Of a stretch of 64,000 nucleotides of DNA, positions 8,753-17,824 are shown piece after piece. The translations under genes were made by a program, and so were the position numbers. This DNA is from Pseudomonas putida (lineage in GTDB: Bacteria; Pseudomonadota; Gammaproteobacteria; Pseudomonadales; Pseudomonadaceae). The notes below the pieces were generated by a model, which saw only the letters and a program-made list of their open reading frames with translations, was not told the origin of the DNA and did no database searches. Within the stretch, counting starts at the first letter, position 1. Each line of letters starts with the position of its first letter. The stretch lies in NCBI RefSeq assembly GCF_001636055.1, contig NZ_CP011789.1, positions 2,542,001 through 2,606,000 on the forward strand, in the 5' to 3' direction.

Positions 8753-9592
8753 CCAGTCGCTGGCGCCGTCGGCCACCTGACGGCGCAGCAGCGCGAGCGC
8801 CTGTTGCAGCGCCTCGCTGTCACGTTCACGGGCATAGACCAGGAACGTCGGGTAGGTGAACTCCGGCGCCTGTGGCACGCGCTCCAGCACGCCGCTATCC
8901 AGATAGGCCTGCACCACACGGGTACGGAAATAGCCGCTGCCGCCCTGGTCGAGGATGAACTGCAGCGCCAGGGGGCCGAGGTTGAAGCTCAGCGCCGGCC
9001 GCGCGCAGTGGGGCAGGGCCGCATCGTGCTGGCGTCGGAAGGCTTCGCCCCAGTCGACATAGATGTAAGGCTCGGGCAGGTCGACGCGGCGGATGCGGAT
9101 CAGCTTTTCTTCCATCAACTGTTCGACTTGCAACCCCGGGACATAGGTCGGTTGATAGACCAGCGCCGCATCCAGCAAGCCCATTTCCACTTTGCGCAGC
9201 AACGCTTCGCCGTCGCTCACTTCGCTGCGGATCGCATGGTCGGGCAGGGCCCCATGCAGTGCGCTGACCCAATCGAGCATCAGCGGATTGCCCAGGCTCA
9301 CCTCGCCCCCCAGGTGCAGGACCTTCTGGCAGCCCTGTGGCAGCGGCAGGTCACGGCGTGCCGCTTCCCAGGTGTGTACCAGTTGGTTGGCGTAGGTGAC
9401 GAAGGCCTCGCCGTCGCCGGTCAAGCTGGCGCCGTTGCGGCTGCGCACGAACAGTTGACAGCCGAGTTGTTGCTCCAGGCGCTGCACTCGGGCCGAAATG
9501 GCAGTCTGTGAGACGAACAGGCGCTCGGCTGCGGCCACCAGGCTGCCGCAGCGCACGATTTCCAGAAAGGTACGGGCCTGATCGATGTCCAT
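8726..9592 (-). CDS. LysR-family transcriptional regulator
   Basis: 288 aa. The N-terminal winged helix-turn-helix (MDIDQARTFLEIVRCGSLVAAAERLFVSQTAISARVQRLEQQLG) is typical of LysR regulators, followed by a substrate-binding domain of about 200 residues. It is not divergent from an obvious target: its neighbours are the convergent HPP gene (27-bp overlap) and, upstream, the LRR-kinase gene on the same strand 84 bp away. The effector is unknown. Confidence 0.92.
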   Translation of the reverse strand: MDIDQARTFLEIVRCGSLVAAAERLFVSQTAISARVQRLEQQLGCQLFVRSRNGASLTGDGEAFVTYANQLVHTWEAARRDLPLPQGCQKVLHLGGEVSLGNPLMLDWVSALHGALPDHAIRSEVSDGEALLRKVEMGLLDAALVYQPTYVPGLQVEQLMEEKLIRIRRVDLPEPYIYVDWGEAFRRQHDAALPHCARPALSFNLGPLALQFILDQGGSGYFRTRVVQAYLDSGVLERVPQAPEFTYPTFLVYARERDSEALQQALALLRRQVADGASDWSQRWDPLV

Positions 9593-9676
9593 TGGGTGCT
9601 CGGCTGTGGGTCAGTGCGTCATTCTAGGGGCTTTGCACCGGATTGGGGCAGGTAAATGATCCAAGGCCCCGTGCTC

Positions 9677-10969
9677 TCAATGGCTGCGCAGCGCCTCGAT
9701 CACCTCGGCGAACGCTGGGCGTCGCAGCACATCCGCTTGCTGGCAGTGCGCGGCCAGGGCGCGTAGCCGGGTGTCGTCTTCTTCGCAGCAGTCCAGCAGT
9801 TCGTCGATGAGAATACCGAAGGCGCGCACCTCCAGGCGCTCGATGGCCTCGCCAGCCGCGCCTGCAGCCGGCGAGTGGAACGATGCCGCGCCGAAGTCCC
9901 CGAGCAGGCAGTCACCGGCTGCTGCGCAGAGGATATTGTGGGCATACAGGTCGCCATGGTTCAGGCCCTGTGCATGCAGGTGCGCGGCCACCGAAGCGAC
10001 ACCCGCCAGCAGGTGTTGCACAGCGTCCAGGCTGAAGTGGCGCTCTGCGGGGTAGCGATCGCGGGTGCAACTGTCCAGGCTCGGTGGGCCTGCAAGGTTG
10101 AACCAGCTCGGATCGATCAGTTGCATCACCAGCGCAGGGCGACGCTGGGGATGGTTGTCGATGCGCCCGAGCAGCCGCACCAGTTGCGGGTGGTCGCCCG
10201 CTGCCAGGCAGGCGCTCATCTCTGCCAGGGGCGAGCCATCGCTGGTGATCTCGCCCTTGTGCAGCTTGACCGCTACCGGTGCCTGCTGTGCGCGCCAATG
10301 CGCCAGGTGAATCACGCCCGAAGCACCACGGCCGAGCTCTTCGCCCAGTGTGAGATCTGCCCAGTCGATAGGCTGGGCGGCGGTCTCTACCGTGGGCGCC
10401 CGCAGCGCCTGGGGCAGCGGGTTGTCGGCATAGGCCAGCCATGCCAGGCGCGGCATGTGCAGCAGCCAGTCGGGCAGGGCCGTCAGGCGATTGCTGGCGA
10501 CGCGCAGCAGTTCCAGGCGTTCGCAACGGGCGAGGCTCTCGGGCAGGTCGGTCAGGCGGTTGCCTGCGAGCATCAGCTTCTGCAGGTGGGTGCACTCGCC
10601 AATCTGTTGCGGCAGGGTTTCGAGCAGGTTGTCGGTCAGTACCAGCGAGCGCAGGCTGGCTGGCAGCGCCTGCGCATCGACCTGGCTGATGCGGTTGCTC
10701 TTGAAGCCCACGGTTTCCAGGCGCGTGCACCGGCCGATGCCGTGGGGCAGGTGGGTGAAGCGGTTTTCCGAGCAGAACAGCACTTTCAGCCGGGTCAGTC
10801 GGTGCAGGTCGTCGGGCAATGCGCAGAGGGCGTTGCCGGTCAGGTTCAGTACCTCGAGTGTGTCTGCGAGTGTGAAGATCTCTGGCGGGAAACAGGTCAG
10901 GCCTTCGCACAGGTCAAGGCGGGTGATGCCTTGGAGTCGGCCGGCTTTGAGGTCTTCGAGGCTGTGCAT
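9677..10969 (-). CDS. Leucine-rich-repeat protein fused to a protein kinase domain
   Basis: 430 aa. Residues 1-200 are about seven or eight LRRs (LxxLxLxxNxLxxLPxxLxxL; for example LEVLNLTGNALCALPDDLHRL). Residues about 205-430 are a eukaryotic-type kinase fold: Gly loop ELGRGASGV, the AxK lysine in VAVKLHKG, catalytic loop HGDLYAHN (His338-Asp340-Asn343) and DFG at Asp358. The catalytic loop has Gly-Asp-Leu-Tyr where Ser/Thr kinases have Arg-Asp-Leu-Lys, so its activity class is uncertain. There is no signal peptide or membrane segment, so it is probably cytosolic. LRRs normally bind proteins; the partner is unknown. Confidence 0.88.
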   Translation of the reverse strand: MHSLEDLKAGRLQGITRLDLCEGLTCFPPEIFTLADTLEVLNLTGNALCALPDDLHRLTRLKVLFCSENRFTHLPHGIGRCTRLETVGFKSNRISQVDAQALPASLRSLVLTDNLLETLPQQIGECTHLQKLMLAGNRLTDLPESLARCERLELLRVASNRLTALPDWLLHMPRLAWLAYADNPLPQALRAPTVETAAQPIDWADLTLGEELGRGASGVIHLAHWRAQQAPVAVKLHKGEITSDGSPLAEMSACLAAGDHPQLVRLLGRIDNHPQRRPALVMQLIDPSWFNLAGPPSLDSCTRDRYPAERHFSLDAVQHLLAGVASVAAHLHAQGLNHGDLYAHNILCAAAGDCLLGDFGAASFHSPAAGAAGEAIERLEVRAFGILIDELLDCCEEDDTRLRALAAHCQQADVLRRPAFAEVIEALRSH

Positions 10970-11129
10970 GGTGCGTGCCTATGGCTTGGAAAGGGCGCCA
11001 TTCTAGAGCTGCGCCAGGCCATTGCAAATCTGCACAAGGGTTGCGACTTAAGTCCGATGGCAGGGGTGCAATGCCGGTCCATACTCAAGGCTCGCCCTTC
11101 AATAACAACAAGTACCGGGTTGCGAACCA

Positions 11130-13019
11130 ATGACCTATCAGCACAGCTACGCGCATTCCATTACCGATCCCGCCAGCTTCTGGCAAGCCCAGGCCGAGCA
11201 GCTCGCCTGGCACCGCAAACCCACCCTCACCCTGCAGGACAACCCGGACGGCACTCACCGCTGGTTTGCTGACGGGCGCCTGAACAGCAGCTACCTGGCC
11301 CTGGACCATCAGATCGAGCAAGGCCGCGGTGAGCAGTTGGCGCTGATCTACGACTCGCCTGTGACGGGCGCTGCGCTGACCTTCACCTACCTTCAACTGC
11401 GCGACGAGGTCGCGCGCCTTGCCGGTCTGCTGCGCGCGCTCGGCGTGGGCAAGGGTGATGGCGTGATCATCTACATGCCCATGGTGCCGCAGGCAGCCAT
11501 GGCCATGCTGGCCTGCGCGCGGATCGGCGCGGTGCACTCGGTGGTGTTCGGCGGTTTTGCCGCCAACGAATTGGCCCTGCGTATCGACGATGCGCGTCCG
11601 ACCCTGCTGCTCACCGCGTCCTGTGGCCTGGAGTTCGACAGGGTGATCGAATACAAGCCGCTGGTCGATCGCGCCCTGCAACTGGCCCGGCACCAGCCTG
11701 GGCATGTGCTGGTGCTGCAACGTCCCCAGGCCCGCGCGCAGCTGCAGCCTGGGCGCGACCTGGACTGGCAGGCGGCGGTGGCCGATGCCGAGCCGGTGGC
11801 GCCGGTCGAGCTCGACGCAGGCGACCCGCTGTACATCATGTACACCTCCGGCACCACCGGAAAACCCAAGGGCATCGTGCGTGAGAATGGCGGCAATGCG
11901 GTCGCGCTGTGCTACGCCATGCGTCACGTCTACGGTATGCAGGCGGGCGATGTGTGGTGGGGGATTTCCGACGTGGGCTGGGTGGTCGGCCATTCGCTGA
12001 TCGTCTACGGGCCGTTGATGAGCGGCTGCACCACGGTGTTCTACGAAGGCAAGCCGATTCGCACCCCGGATGCCTCGGCGTACTGGCGGGTGGTCGAGCA
12101 GTACAAGGTCAATGCACTGTTCTGCGCACCGACCGCCATGCGTGCGATCCGCAAGGAAGATCCGGACGGCGAACTGATCCGCCGTCATGACCTGGGTTCG
12201 CTGCGTCAGTTGTTCCTTGCCGGCGAGAAACTCGACTCCAGCACGCACCAGTGGCTGGAGCGGGTCAGTGGCAAACCTGTGCACGATCATTGGTGGCAGA
12301 CCGAGACCGGCTGGCCGGTTACCGCGCCGTGCGTGGGGCTCGAGGGCAGCGCTGCGCGCCCGGGATCGAGCAATCGCGCGGTGCCGGGCTATCACGTCCA
12401 GGTGCTGGACGATGAGGGGCGCCCCTTGGGACCGAACCAGCAGGGCGCCATCGTGATCGCCTTGCCGTTGCCGCCAGGTTGCAGCCAGACGCTCTGGGGC
12501 GACCACCCACGCTACCTGCAAGCCTACCTGCACAGCTATCCGGGCTATTACCACACCGGTGACGGCGGATACCTGGACGATGATGGCTTCGTCTACATCA
12601 TGGGGCGCACCGATGATGTGATCAACGTCTCCGGGCATCGGCTGTCCACCGGCGAGATGGAGGACCTGGTGGCGCAGCATCCCGCGGTGGCCGAGTGCGC
12701 GGTGATCGGCGTGCACGACGAGATCAAGGGCCAGGTACCGCTGGCGCTGGTGGTGCTCAAGGACGGGCAGGGCATTGCCGAACAACAGTTGCAGGCCGAA
12801 CTGGTGGCCAAGGTGCGCGAGCAGATCGGGGCGCTGGCTTGTTTCAATCGAGTGCGTCTGGTCAAGCGCCTGCCCAAGACACGCTCGGGCAAGATCCTGC
12901 GTGCGGTGCTGCGCAAGATTGCCGATGGCGTGGACTACGTGGCGCCGTCAACGCTGGATGACCCGGCGGTACTGCCTGAGATAGAGGGTGTGCTGGCGGA
13001 CCTGCCGCGGGCGGGATAA
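11130..13019 (+). CDS. prpE: Propionyl-CoA synthetase (acyl-CoA synthetase, ACS family)
   Basis: 629 aa, the usual PrpE length. It activates propionate (and less well acetate) to the acyl-CoA through an acyl-adenylate. Motifs are the P-loop-like YTSGTTGKPKG, the ACS block WWQTETGWP, the hinge TGDGGYLDDDGFVYIMGRTDDVINVSG and the C-terminal catalytic lysine in RSGKILRAVLRKI. The gene stands alone here, not with prpBC. In P. putida-type genomes prpE is often unlinked. A strong ribosome site is not visible before the ATG. Confidence 0.92.
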   Translation: MTYQHSYAHSITDPASFWQAQAEQLAWHRKPTLTLQDNPDGTHRWFADGRLNSSYLALDHQIEQGRGEQLALIYDSPVTGAALTFTYLQLRDEVARLAGLLRALGVGKGDGVIIYMPMVPQAAMAMLACARIGAVHSVVFGGFAANELALRIDDARPTLLLTASCGLEFDRVIEYKPLVDRALQLARHQPGHVLVLQRPQARAQLQPGRDLDWQAAVADAEPVAPVELDAGDPLYIMYTSGTTGKPKGIVRENGGNAVALCYAMRHVYGMQAGDVWWGISDVGWVVGHSLIVYGPLMSGCTTVFYEGKPIRTPDASAYWRVVEQYKVNALFCAPTAMRAIRKEDPDGELIRRHDLGSLRQLFLAGEKLDSSTHQWLERVSGKPVHDHWWQTETGWPVTAPCVGLEGSAARPGSSNRAVPGYHVQVLDDEGRPLGPNQQGAIVIALPLPPGCSQTLWGDHPRYLQAYLHSYPGYYHTGDGGYLDDDGFVYIMGRTDDVINVSGHRLSTGEMEDLVAQHPAVAECAVIGVHDEIKGQVPLALVVLKDGQGIAEQQLQAELVAKVREQIGALACFNRVRLVKRLPKTRSGKILRAVLRKIADGVDYVAPSTLDDPAVLPEIEGVLADLPRAG

Positions 13020-13049
13020 GGCCGCGGTGTCACCGGCAGGCGCGGCCCA

Positions 13050-14204
13050 TCAGGCCGCAGGCCCCATCTGCTGAAGTTGCCCCAGCCGGCTGCGGGTGCG
13101 CATCAGGTCGTTGATCGCCCCGCCCAGGCTTTGCTCCAGGCTGCGCTTGCCCAGCACCAGCAGCGATTTGTCCTGGTCGTACAGCACATCGATCAGGTTG
13201 ACGAAGCGCTGCTGCGCCGCCAGTGAACAGGTTGACAGATCATCCAGGCCATCGATGATCCAGTGGTCGAAACGTTCGGCCAGGGCCAGGTAGTCGATGA
13301 CCGCGGTGGGCTGTTCGCACAAGTCGTCGAAGGCGAACATCACCTGTCGTTCATGGCTGTGCAGCGCGCGCAGCGGACGGCGATTCACCTCCAGCGTGAG
13401 TGCCTGTGCGGCGGGCACGGCAAGGATCTGGCGCTGCGTGGCATCGGCTGGCCAGACATAGTGGCCCTGGGTGAAGCGCTGTTGCTCGCGGTTGGCCGGC
13501 AGGCTGCGAAAATCGGTGTCGCCGCCAACCTCCAGCACCTGCATGCGGCTGTTGATCAGGCGTATCACCGGCAGGAAGCGCTCGTGATACAGCGGGTTGG
13601 GCAGCAGCCCTTCCGGGGCGTAGTTGGACGTTACCAGCAAGAACACACCCCGCTCGAACAGTGCACCGAACAAGCGGGTGAGCAGCATTGCATCGCCAAT
13701 GTCGTGGACGTGGAATTCGTCGAAGCACAGCACCTGGCAATCGCCGAGCAACGCATCCAGGGTGGCCCCCAGCGCATCGTCCAGGGCGCGGTGGCGGTGC
13801 ATGCCTTCGTGCAGGCGGGCGAAGAAATCATGAAAGTGCAGGCGGCGTTTCGCTGTGGTCGGCACGGCCTGGAAGAACCCGTCGAGCAGCCAGCTCTTGC
13901 CTCGGCCGACCGAGCCATGCAGGTACAGGCTGCGTGCCTGGCCCTGTTCGAGGGCGGCCAGTTGCGTGGCCATGGCCTCGATCACCCGGTGTTGGCCTTC
14001 GCTCAGGGTATAGCCGCGTTCGTGGGCCTTGCCCTGGAAGTGCGTCAGCAGCGTAGTGTCGATTGGGGGGCAGGTACGCAGGCGCTGGCCGAGGTGGCGC
14101 AGGGGGTTTTGAATCCAGGCGGACAAGGCGACGGCTCCGAATGACGAGGGCAGACGCAGCTTGCGCGAGCCTGCGTCGTTTGACCAGTCGAGAATGTGCG
14201 CCAC
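13050..14204 (-). CDS. ZapE/AFG1-family ATPase
   Basis: 384 aa with Walker A HGSVGRGKSWL and Walker B VLCFDEFHV, followed by the AFG1-type TSNYAPEGLLPNPLYHERFLPVI. The ZapE family includes a cell-division ATPase of E. coli and mitochondrial AFG1. Many Pseudomonas carry two paralogues, and this one, with a 40-residue N-terminal extension, may be the non-ZapE copy. The start at 14204 could be later, since homologues of the core begin near residue 40. It is convergent with prpE. Confidence 0.85.
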   Translation of the reverse strand: MAHILDWSNDAGSRKLRLPSSFGAVALSAWIQNPLRHLGQRLRTCPPIDTTLLTHFQGKAHERGYTLSEGQHRVIEAMATQLAALEQGQARSLYLHGSVGRGKSWLLDGFFQAVPTTAKRRLHFHDFFARLHEGMHRHRALDDALGATLDALLGDCQVLCFDEFHVHDIGDAMLLTRLFGALFERGVFLLVTSNYAPEGLLPNPLYHERFLPVIRLINSRMQVLEVGGDTDFRSLPANREQQRFTQGHYVWPADATQRQILAVPAAQALTLEVNRRPLRALHSHERQVMFAFDDLCEQPTAVIDYLALAERFDHWIIDGLDDLSTCSLAAQQRFVNLIDVLYDQDKSLLVLGKRSLEQSLGGAINDLMRTRSRLGQLQQMGPAA

Positions 14205-14233
14205 AGTGATCGCATGGCGCGATAGGTCGCCGA

Positions 14234-14476
14234 TCAGGCCTTGCGCTCCAGCTGCCGTTCGATCATGAACTTGACGGCCAGGCGCTTTTCCTTGAGGTGG
14301 CGCAGGTCTTCGTCCACAAAGTTGCCCGCTGAAATCGACTCGGCAGCCAGCACCTGGTTGTCGAGGTCCACGTAGTCGTCCAGCAGGCGATCCAGTGTCT
14401 TGTCCTGCTGACGTCGCTGTTGAACGATTTCGCGTGGGTAGTGCAGGTCCTGATACAGGTCGTGTGAAACTGGCAT
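14234..14476 (-). CDS. DUF465 (YdcH-like) small protein
   Basis: 80-aa, highly charged helical protein ending in LRHLKEKRLAVKFMIERQL, which matches DUF465 (YdcH/SlyX-like helical hairpins). A strong AAGGAGG lies 6 bases before the ATG. It lies 29 bp upstream of the ZapE-like gene on the same strand and could be co-transcribed with it. The function is unknown. Confidence 0.85.
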   Translation of the reverse strand: MPVSHDLYQDLHYPREIVQQRRQQDKTLDRLLDDYVDLDNQVLAAESISAGNFVDEDLRHLKEKRLAVKFMIERQLERKA

Positions 14477-14767
14477 GGCGCCCTCCTTGTGATGCGCAAG
14501 CGGTGGTTACTTGCTTGGAATGGGTAAAGGCGCATGCGTTGAAGCGAGGCGGAAAAAAACCGACAGACGGTTGCCTGTGCCAACCCTTTCAAGGGCGAGT
14601 GGCGCCCAAGGCAACGGGTGTGGTTGGATCACCTTAGAGTAGAGGACACTAACTTGCTGTTTTCCGGCAATTTTTTTCAACTCGGGGGTTCCCAGCCGAA
14701 AAGAATGTTGGTAAAGTGCGGCCCATTCCAGCACAGCAACACACGTAGCTGTCAGCGAATTCGATAC

Positions 14768-14842
14768 AGGGGCGTCGCCAAGCGGTAAGGCAGCAGGTTT
14801 TGATCCTGCCATGCGTTGGTTCGAATCCAGCCGCCCCTGCCA
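14768..14842 (+). tRNA. tRNA-Gln (anticodon TTG)
   Basis: The 75-nt cloverleaf has acceptor AGGGGCG (14768-14774) pairing with CGCCCCT (14832-14838), discriminator G and an encoded CCA (14840-14842). The anticodon stem/loop is GCAGG-TTTTGAT-CCTGC with anticodon TTG, and the T arm GGTTCGAATCC is standard. It is a single tRNA with no second copy of its 3' end visible nearby, so nothing suggests an integrated element. Confidence 0.97.
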
Positions 14843-14940
14843 TTATTTCCAAGCATTCTCAAGCGTCCAGCCTGCAAGTCAGCCTGGCGATTTTTTGTGT
14901 CTGCTCGTCAGGTGGCGCGCGCATGGCGCGCCATCCTGGC

Positions 14941-17328
14941 TTATTCCGCTCCCCCCAGCAAATCGTTCAGTGCCCGGGTCAGGTCTTCGGCTTGCACGGG
15001 CTTCTGCATGACCAGGCTGCCGGGCAACTCCAGCCCTTCCAGTTCGGCGTAGCCAGTGAGAAACACCACGGGCAGGCGAGGGTAGCGCTCGCGTGCAGCA
15101 TGGGCCAACTGGGCGCCGTTGAACTCGGGCATGGCGAAGTCGGTGAGCAGCAGATCGATGCGTTCGTCGAGCAAGGCCAAGGCCTGCTCGCCACTGTGGG
15201 CCTGGCGTACCTGGTAGCCGTGCAGGCGCAGCACATCACCGATCATGTCGCGGACCAGGTGATCGTCATCCACCAGCAGCACCACTCGGTCGTGACCGTT
15301 GAGCGATGTACCTTGCGGCACTGCGAGCGTCTGCGGCTCCTCAAGATCGACGTGCTTGACCGCCGGCAGGTAGACGCTGACCTTCGTACCGAGCCCGGGC
15401 GCTGTGTCGATGTGTACGCCGCCCCCTGACTGCTTGGCGAAGCCGAACACCTGAGCCAGGCCCAGGCCCGAGCCCTTGCCGATATCCTTGGTGGTGAAGA
15501 ACGGTTCGAAGACCCTGGCCACCACCTCTTCGCTCATGCCGCAACCGGTGTCGCGGATCGACAGCATCACGTACTCGCCAGGCTCGGGGTCTTCCGGGCG
15601 CTGGGCGAGGGCCTCGATGCGTATGTTGCGGGTCGAGAGGGTCAACTGGCCGCCGGTTGGCATGGCGTCGCGGGCGTTGATCGCCAGGTTGAGGATGATC
15701 ATCTCGGTCTGGGTCGGGTCGGTCAGGGCCTGCCACAGGCTGCTGTCCAGATCCAGGCGCACCGAGATATTGCCGCCCAGGGTGCGCCGCAGCAGTTCCT
15801 CGAGGCCGGCCAGGGTGTGGTTGAGGTGCAGCGGCACGGGTTCCAGGCGCTGGCGGCGCGAGAAGGCCAGTAACTGCGAGGTAAGCTTGGCCCCGCGCTC
15901 GCCGGCTTCGCGCACATGCTTCAGGCGACTGCGCGCCTTGGCCAGGTCGCCTTTGTCGAGGTCGCGCTCGACGAAGCTGGTGCCGGTGAGGATCACGGTC
16001 AACAGGTTATTGAAGTCATGGGCCACGCCCGCAGTGAGTTGGCCCACCGCTTCCAGGCGTTGCATCTGCTGCAGGGCCGCTTCGATGCGCTCGCGCTCGA
16101 TGATCTGGTCACGCAGTCGGCGGTTGGCCTCGGCCAACCCCAGCGCCGATTCGCGCTCGCTGCTGATGTCACGGGCGACCACGTACAACAGCGTGTCTTC
16201 CGGCACCACCACCCAGGACAGCCAGCGCTGCTGCCCGCCGGCATGCTGGATACGGCCGATGAAACGGGCGCTGGTGCGGCCATGGGCGAGGGCGGCCAGC
16301 TCTTCGAGAAAGGCCTCCTGCTCGGCTTCGGGCAACAGGTGCAGCAGCGACGTCTGGCTCAGGCGTTCGCGGCTGATGCCCAGTACCGCCTCCCATGCCG
16401 GGTTCAGTGCCACTGGCGTCAGGTCCTTGTTCAGCACCGCGAGCAGGTCCTGCGACAGCTCCCAGGCACGGTCGCGCTCGCGGGTGCGGCGCTCGACCCG
16501 TTCGCCGAGCATTTCATTGAGCTGCTTGAGCGCCTGGGTGGCCAGGCGTTGCTGGTGGATGTCCTGCAGCACACCGGAAAAACGCACGCAGCGGCCATCG
16601 ACAAACTGTGCCTGCCCGGTGGACAGCAGCCAGTGCGGTTCCAGGTTGCCGGGAGCGGCGATGCGGAATTCGGCGCGGTAGTGGCCGTCGCTGTCTGGCT
16701 GCATCGCCAGTTCCACGGCTTGGCTGACATGGGGCCGATCTTCGGGGTGAATGCCGGCGTAGAACACCTCCAGACTCATCTCCGCGTCGGCTGGCAGACC
16801 GAACAGGGCCTTGCAACGGTTGTCCCACAGCAGCAGGTCTTCCTGCGGGCGGTAGTCCCAGGTGCCCATGCCGGCGGCGTCGATGGCAATGCGCGCACGT
16901 GCCTCGACATCGGCCAGCGCTTCCTCGGCACGGCGCCGCCGCTGGCGCTCCTGCACCTCGGTCAGGGCTCGGCGCACGGCCTTGGGCAGCAGCGGCAGGT
17001 TTTTCTTCAGTACATAGTCGGTGGCGCCCAGGCGGATCATCTCCACCGCGTGCTCTTCACCGTAGATGCCGGACAGGAAGATGAAGGGCACGTCCGGTGC
17101 CAGGCGCTGGGCGATGGCCAGCACATCGGTGCCGGAGGAACCGGGCAGGACGCAGTCGCAGAGAATCAGGTCGTAGCTGCCCTCAAGCAGCGCGTGCTCC
17201 ACCCCGGCATGGTCGAACACCAGGTCCGACTGGACCTGAAAACCACTGCGCTCCAGGCGCAACAGGCTCAGCTCGGCATCCATCGAACTGTCTTCGACCA
17301 TCAGCAGTTTCAGCGAAGTGGCTTGCAT
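14941..17328 (-). CDS. Hybrid sensor histidine kinase (REC-PAS-PAS-HisKA-HATPase-REC)
   Basis: 795 aa without membrane segments, so cytosolic. An N-terminal receiver (residues 5-120, Asp58 in LILCDCVLPG) is followed by a PAS domain (about 145-270), a coiled segment, a second PAS (about 295-400), a HisKA domain with His437 (GVAHDFNNLLTVI), an ATPase domain (NLAINARDAM, DTGCGM, GKGSGLGL) and a C-terminal receiver (Asp730 in LLLTDFAMPEF). A receiver at the N terminus implies it is itself an acceptor in a relay. It is the last gene of a three-gene unit with the bacteriophytochrome and a small receiver, 11 bp after the latter. Confidence 0.93.
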   Translation of the reverse strand: MQATSLKLLMVEDSSMDAELSLLRLERSGFQVQSDLVFDHAGVEHALLEGSYDLILCDCVLPGSSGTDVLAIAQRLAPDVPFIFLSGIYGEEHAVEMIRLGATDYVLKKNLPLLPKAVRRALTEVQERQRRRRAEEALADVEARARIAIDAAGMGTWDYRPQEDLLLWDNRCKALFGLPADAEMSLEVFYAGIHPEDRPHVSQAVELAMQPDSDGHYRAEFRIAAPGNLEPHWLLSTGQAQFVDGRCVRFSGVLQDIHQQRLATQALKQLNEMLGERVERRTRERDRAWELSQDLLAVLNKDLTPVALNPAWEAVLGISRERLSQTSLLHLLPEAEQEAFLEELAALAHGRTSARFIGRIQHAGGQQRWLSWVVVPEDTLLYVVARDISSERESALGLAEANRRLRDQIIERERIEAALQQMQRLEAVGQLTAGVAHDFNNLLTVILTGTSFVERDLDKGDLAKARSRLKHVREAGERGAKLTSQLLAFSRRQRLEPVPLHLNHTLAGLEELLRRTLGGNISVRLDLDSSLWQALTDPTQTEMIILNLAINARDAMPTGGQLTLSTRNIRIEALAQRPEDPEPGEYVMLSIRDTGCGMSEEVVARVFEPFFTTKDIGKGSGLGLAQVFGFAKQSGGGVHIDTAPGLGTKVSVYLPAVKHVDLEEPQTLAVPQGTSLNGHDRVVLLVDDDHLVRDMIGDVLRLHGYQVRQAHSGEQALALLDERIDLLLTDFAMPEFNGAQLAHAARERYPRLPVVFLTGYAELEGLELPGSLVMQKPVQAEDLTRALNDLLGGAE

Positions 17329-17339
17329 CGTCGGCGCCT

Positions 17340-17801
17340 TCAGTTGCTGCCACGCCGGTTCAGGCGCAGCGAGCCGGGCGGTGGTTCGTTGAGCACGGCC
17401 CAGAACACCCCGAGCTCGGAAATGGCGGCGACGAACTCCTTGAACTCCACCGGCTTGACCACGTACGCGTTGACACCCAGCTCATAGGCGCGCAGCAAGT
17501 CGGGTTCTTCACGCGAGGAGGTCAGCATGACGGTGGGAATGCTGCGCAGTTCTGGCGTGGCGCGCACCTCCTTGAGCACTTCCAGGCCGTCGACTTTTGG
17601 CAATTTGAGGTCGAGCAGCAGCACCGCCGGATTGCCGTCGTCGCGTGTCGCGTAGGCGTTACGCCGCAGCAGGTAGTCGAGGGCATCGGCGCCATCGCGC
17701 AGGACAATGACTTCGTTGGCCAACTGGCTGCGTTCCAGGGCCAGGAGCGTCAGCTCCAGGTCCCGGGGGTTGTCTTCGACCAGCAGGATCGGTTTGAGCA
17801 T
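17340..17801 (-). CDS. Single-domain response regulator (Rcp1-like)
   Basis: 153 aa: one receiver domain with acidic pair E9-D10, phospho-acceptor Asp64 (VLLLDLKLPKVDG), the MLTSS switch Thr/Ser and the VVKPVEF lysine. There is no output domain. Such receivers paired with phytochromes (Rcp1/AgR1 type) take phosphate from the phytochrome kinase. It lies 23 bp after the bacteriophytochrome and 11 bp before the hybrid kinase, which has an N-terminal receiver and could be the next relay partner. Confidence 0.93.
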   Translation of the reverse strand: MLKPILLVEDNPRDLELTLLALERSQLANEVIVLRDGADALDYLLRRNAYATRDDGNPAVLLLDLKLPKVDGLEVLKEVRATPELRSIPTVMLTSSREEPDLLRAYELGVNAYVVKPVEFKEFVAAISELGVFWAVLNEPPPGSLRLNRRGSN

Positions 17802-17824
17802 GATGAGTACGGTTACCTCAGGTG

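Noticed and set aside
9875..11272. A 465-codon plus-strand frame opposite the LRR-kinase
   Set aside because: It runs across the kinase gene and into prpE with no domain; the LRR periodicity is only on the minus strand.
14768..14842. tRNA-Gln as an attachment site of an integrated element
   Set aside because: No integrase and no duplicated tRNA 3' end are visible; the neighbouring genes are chromosomal in character.
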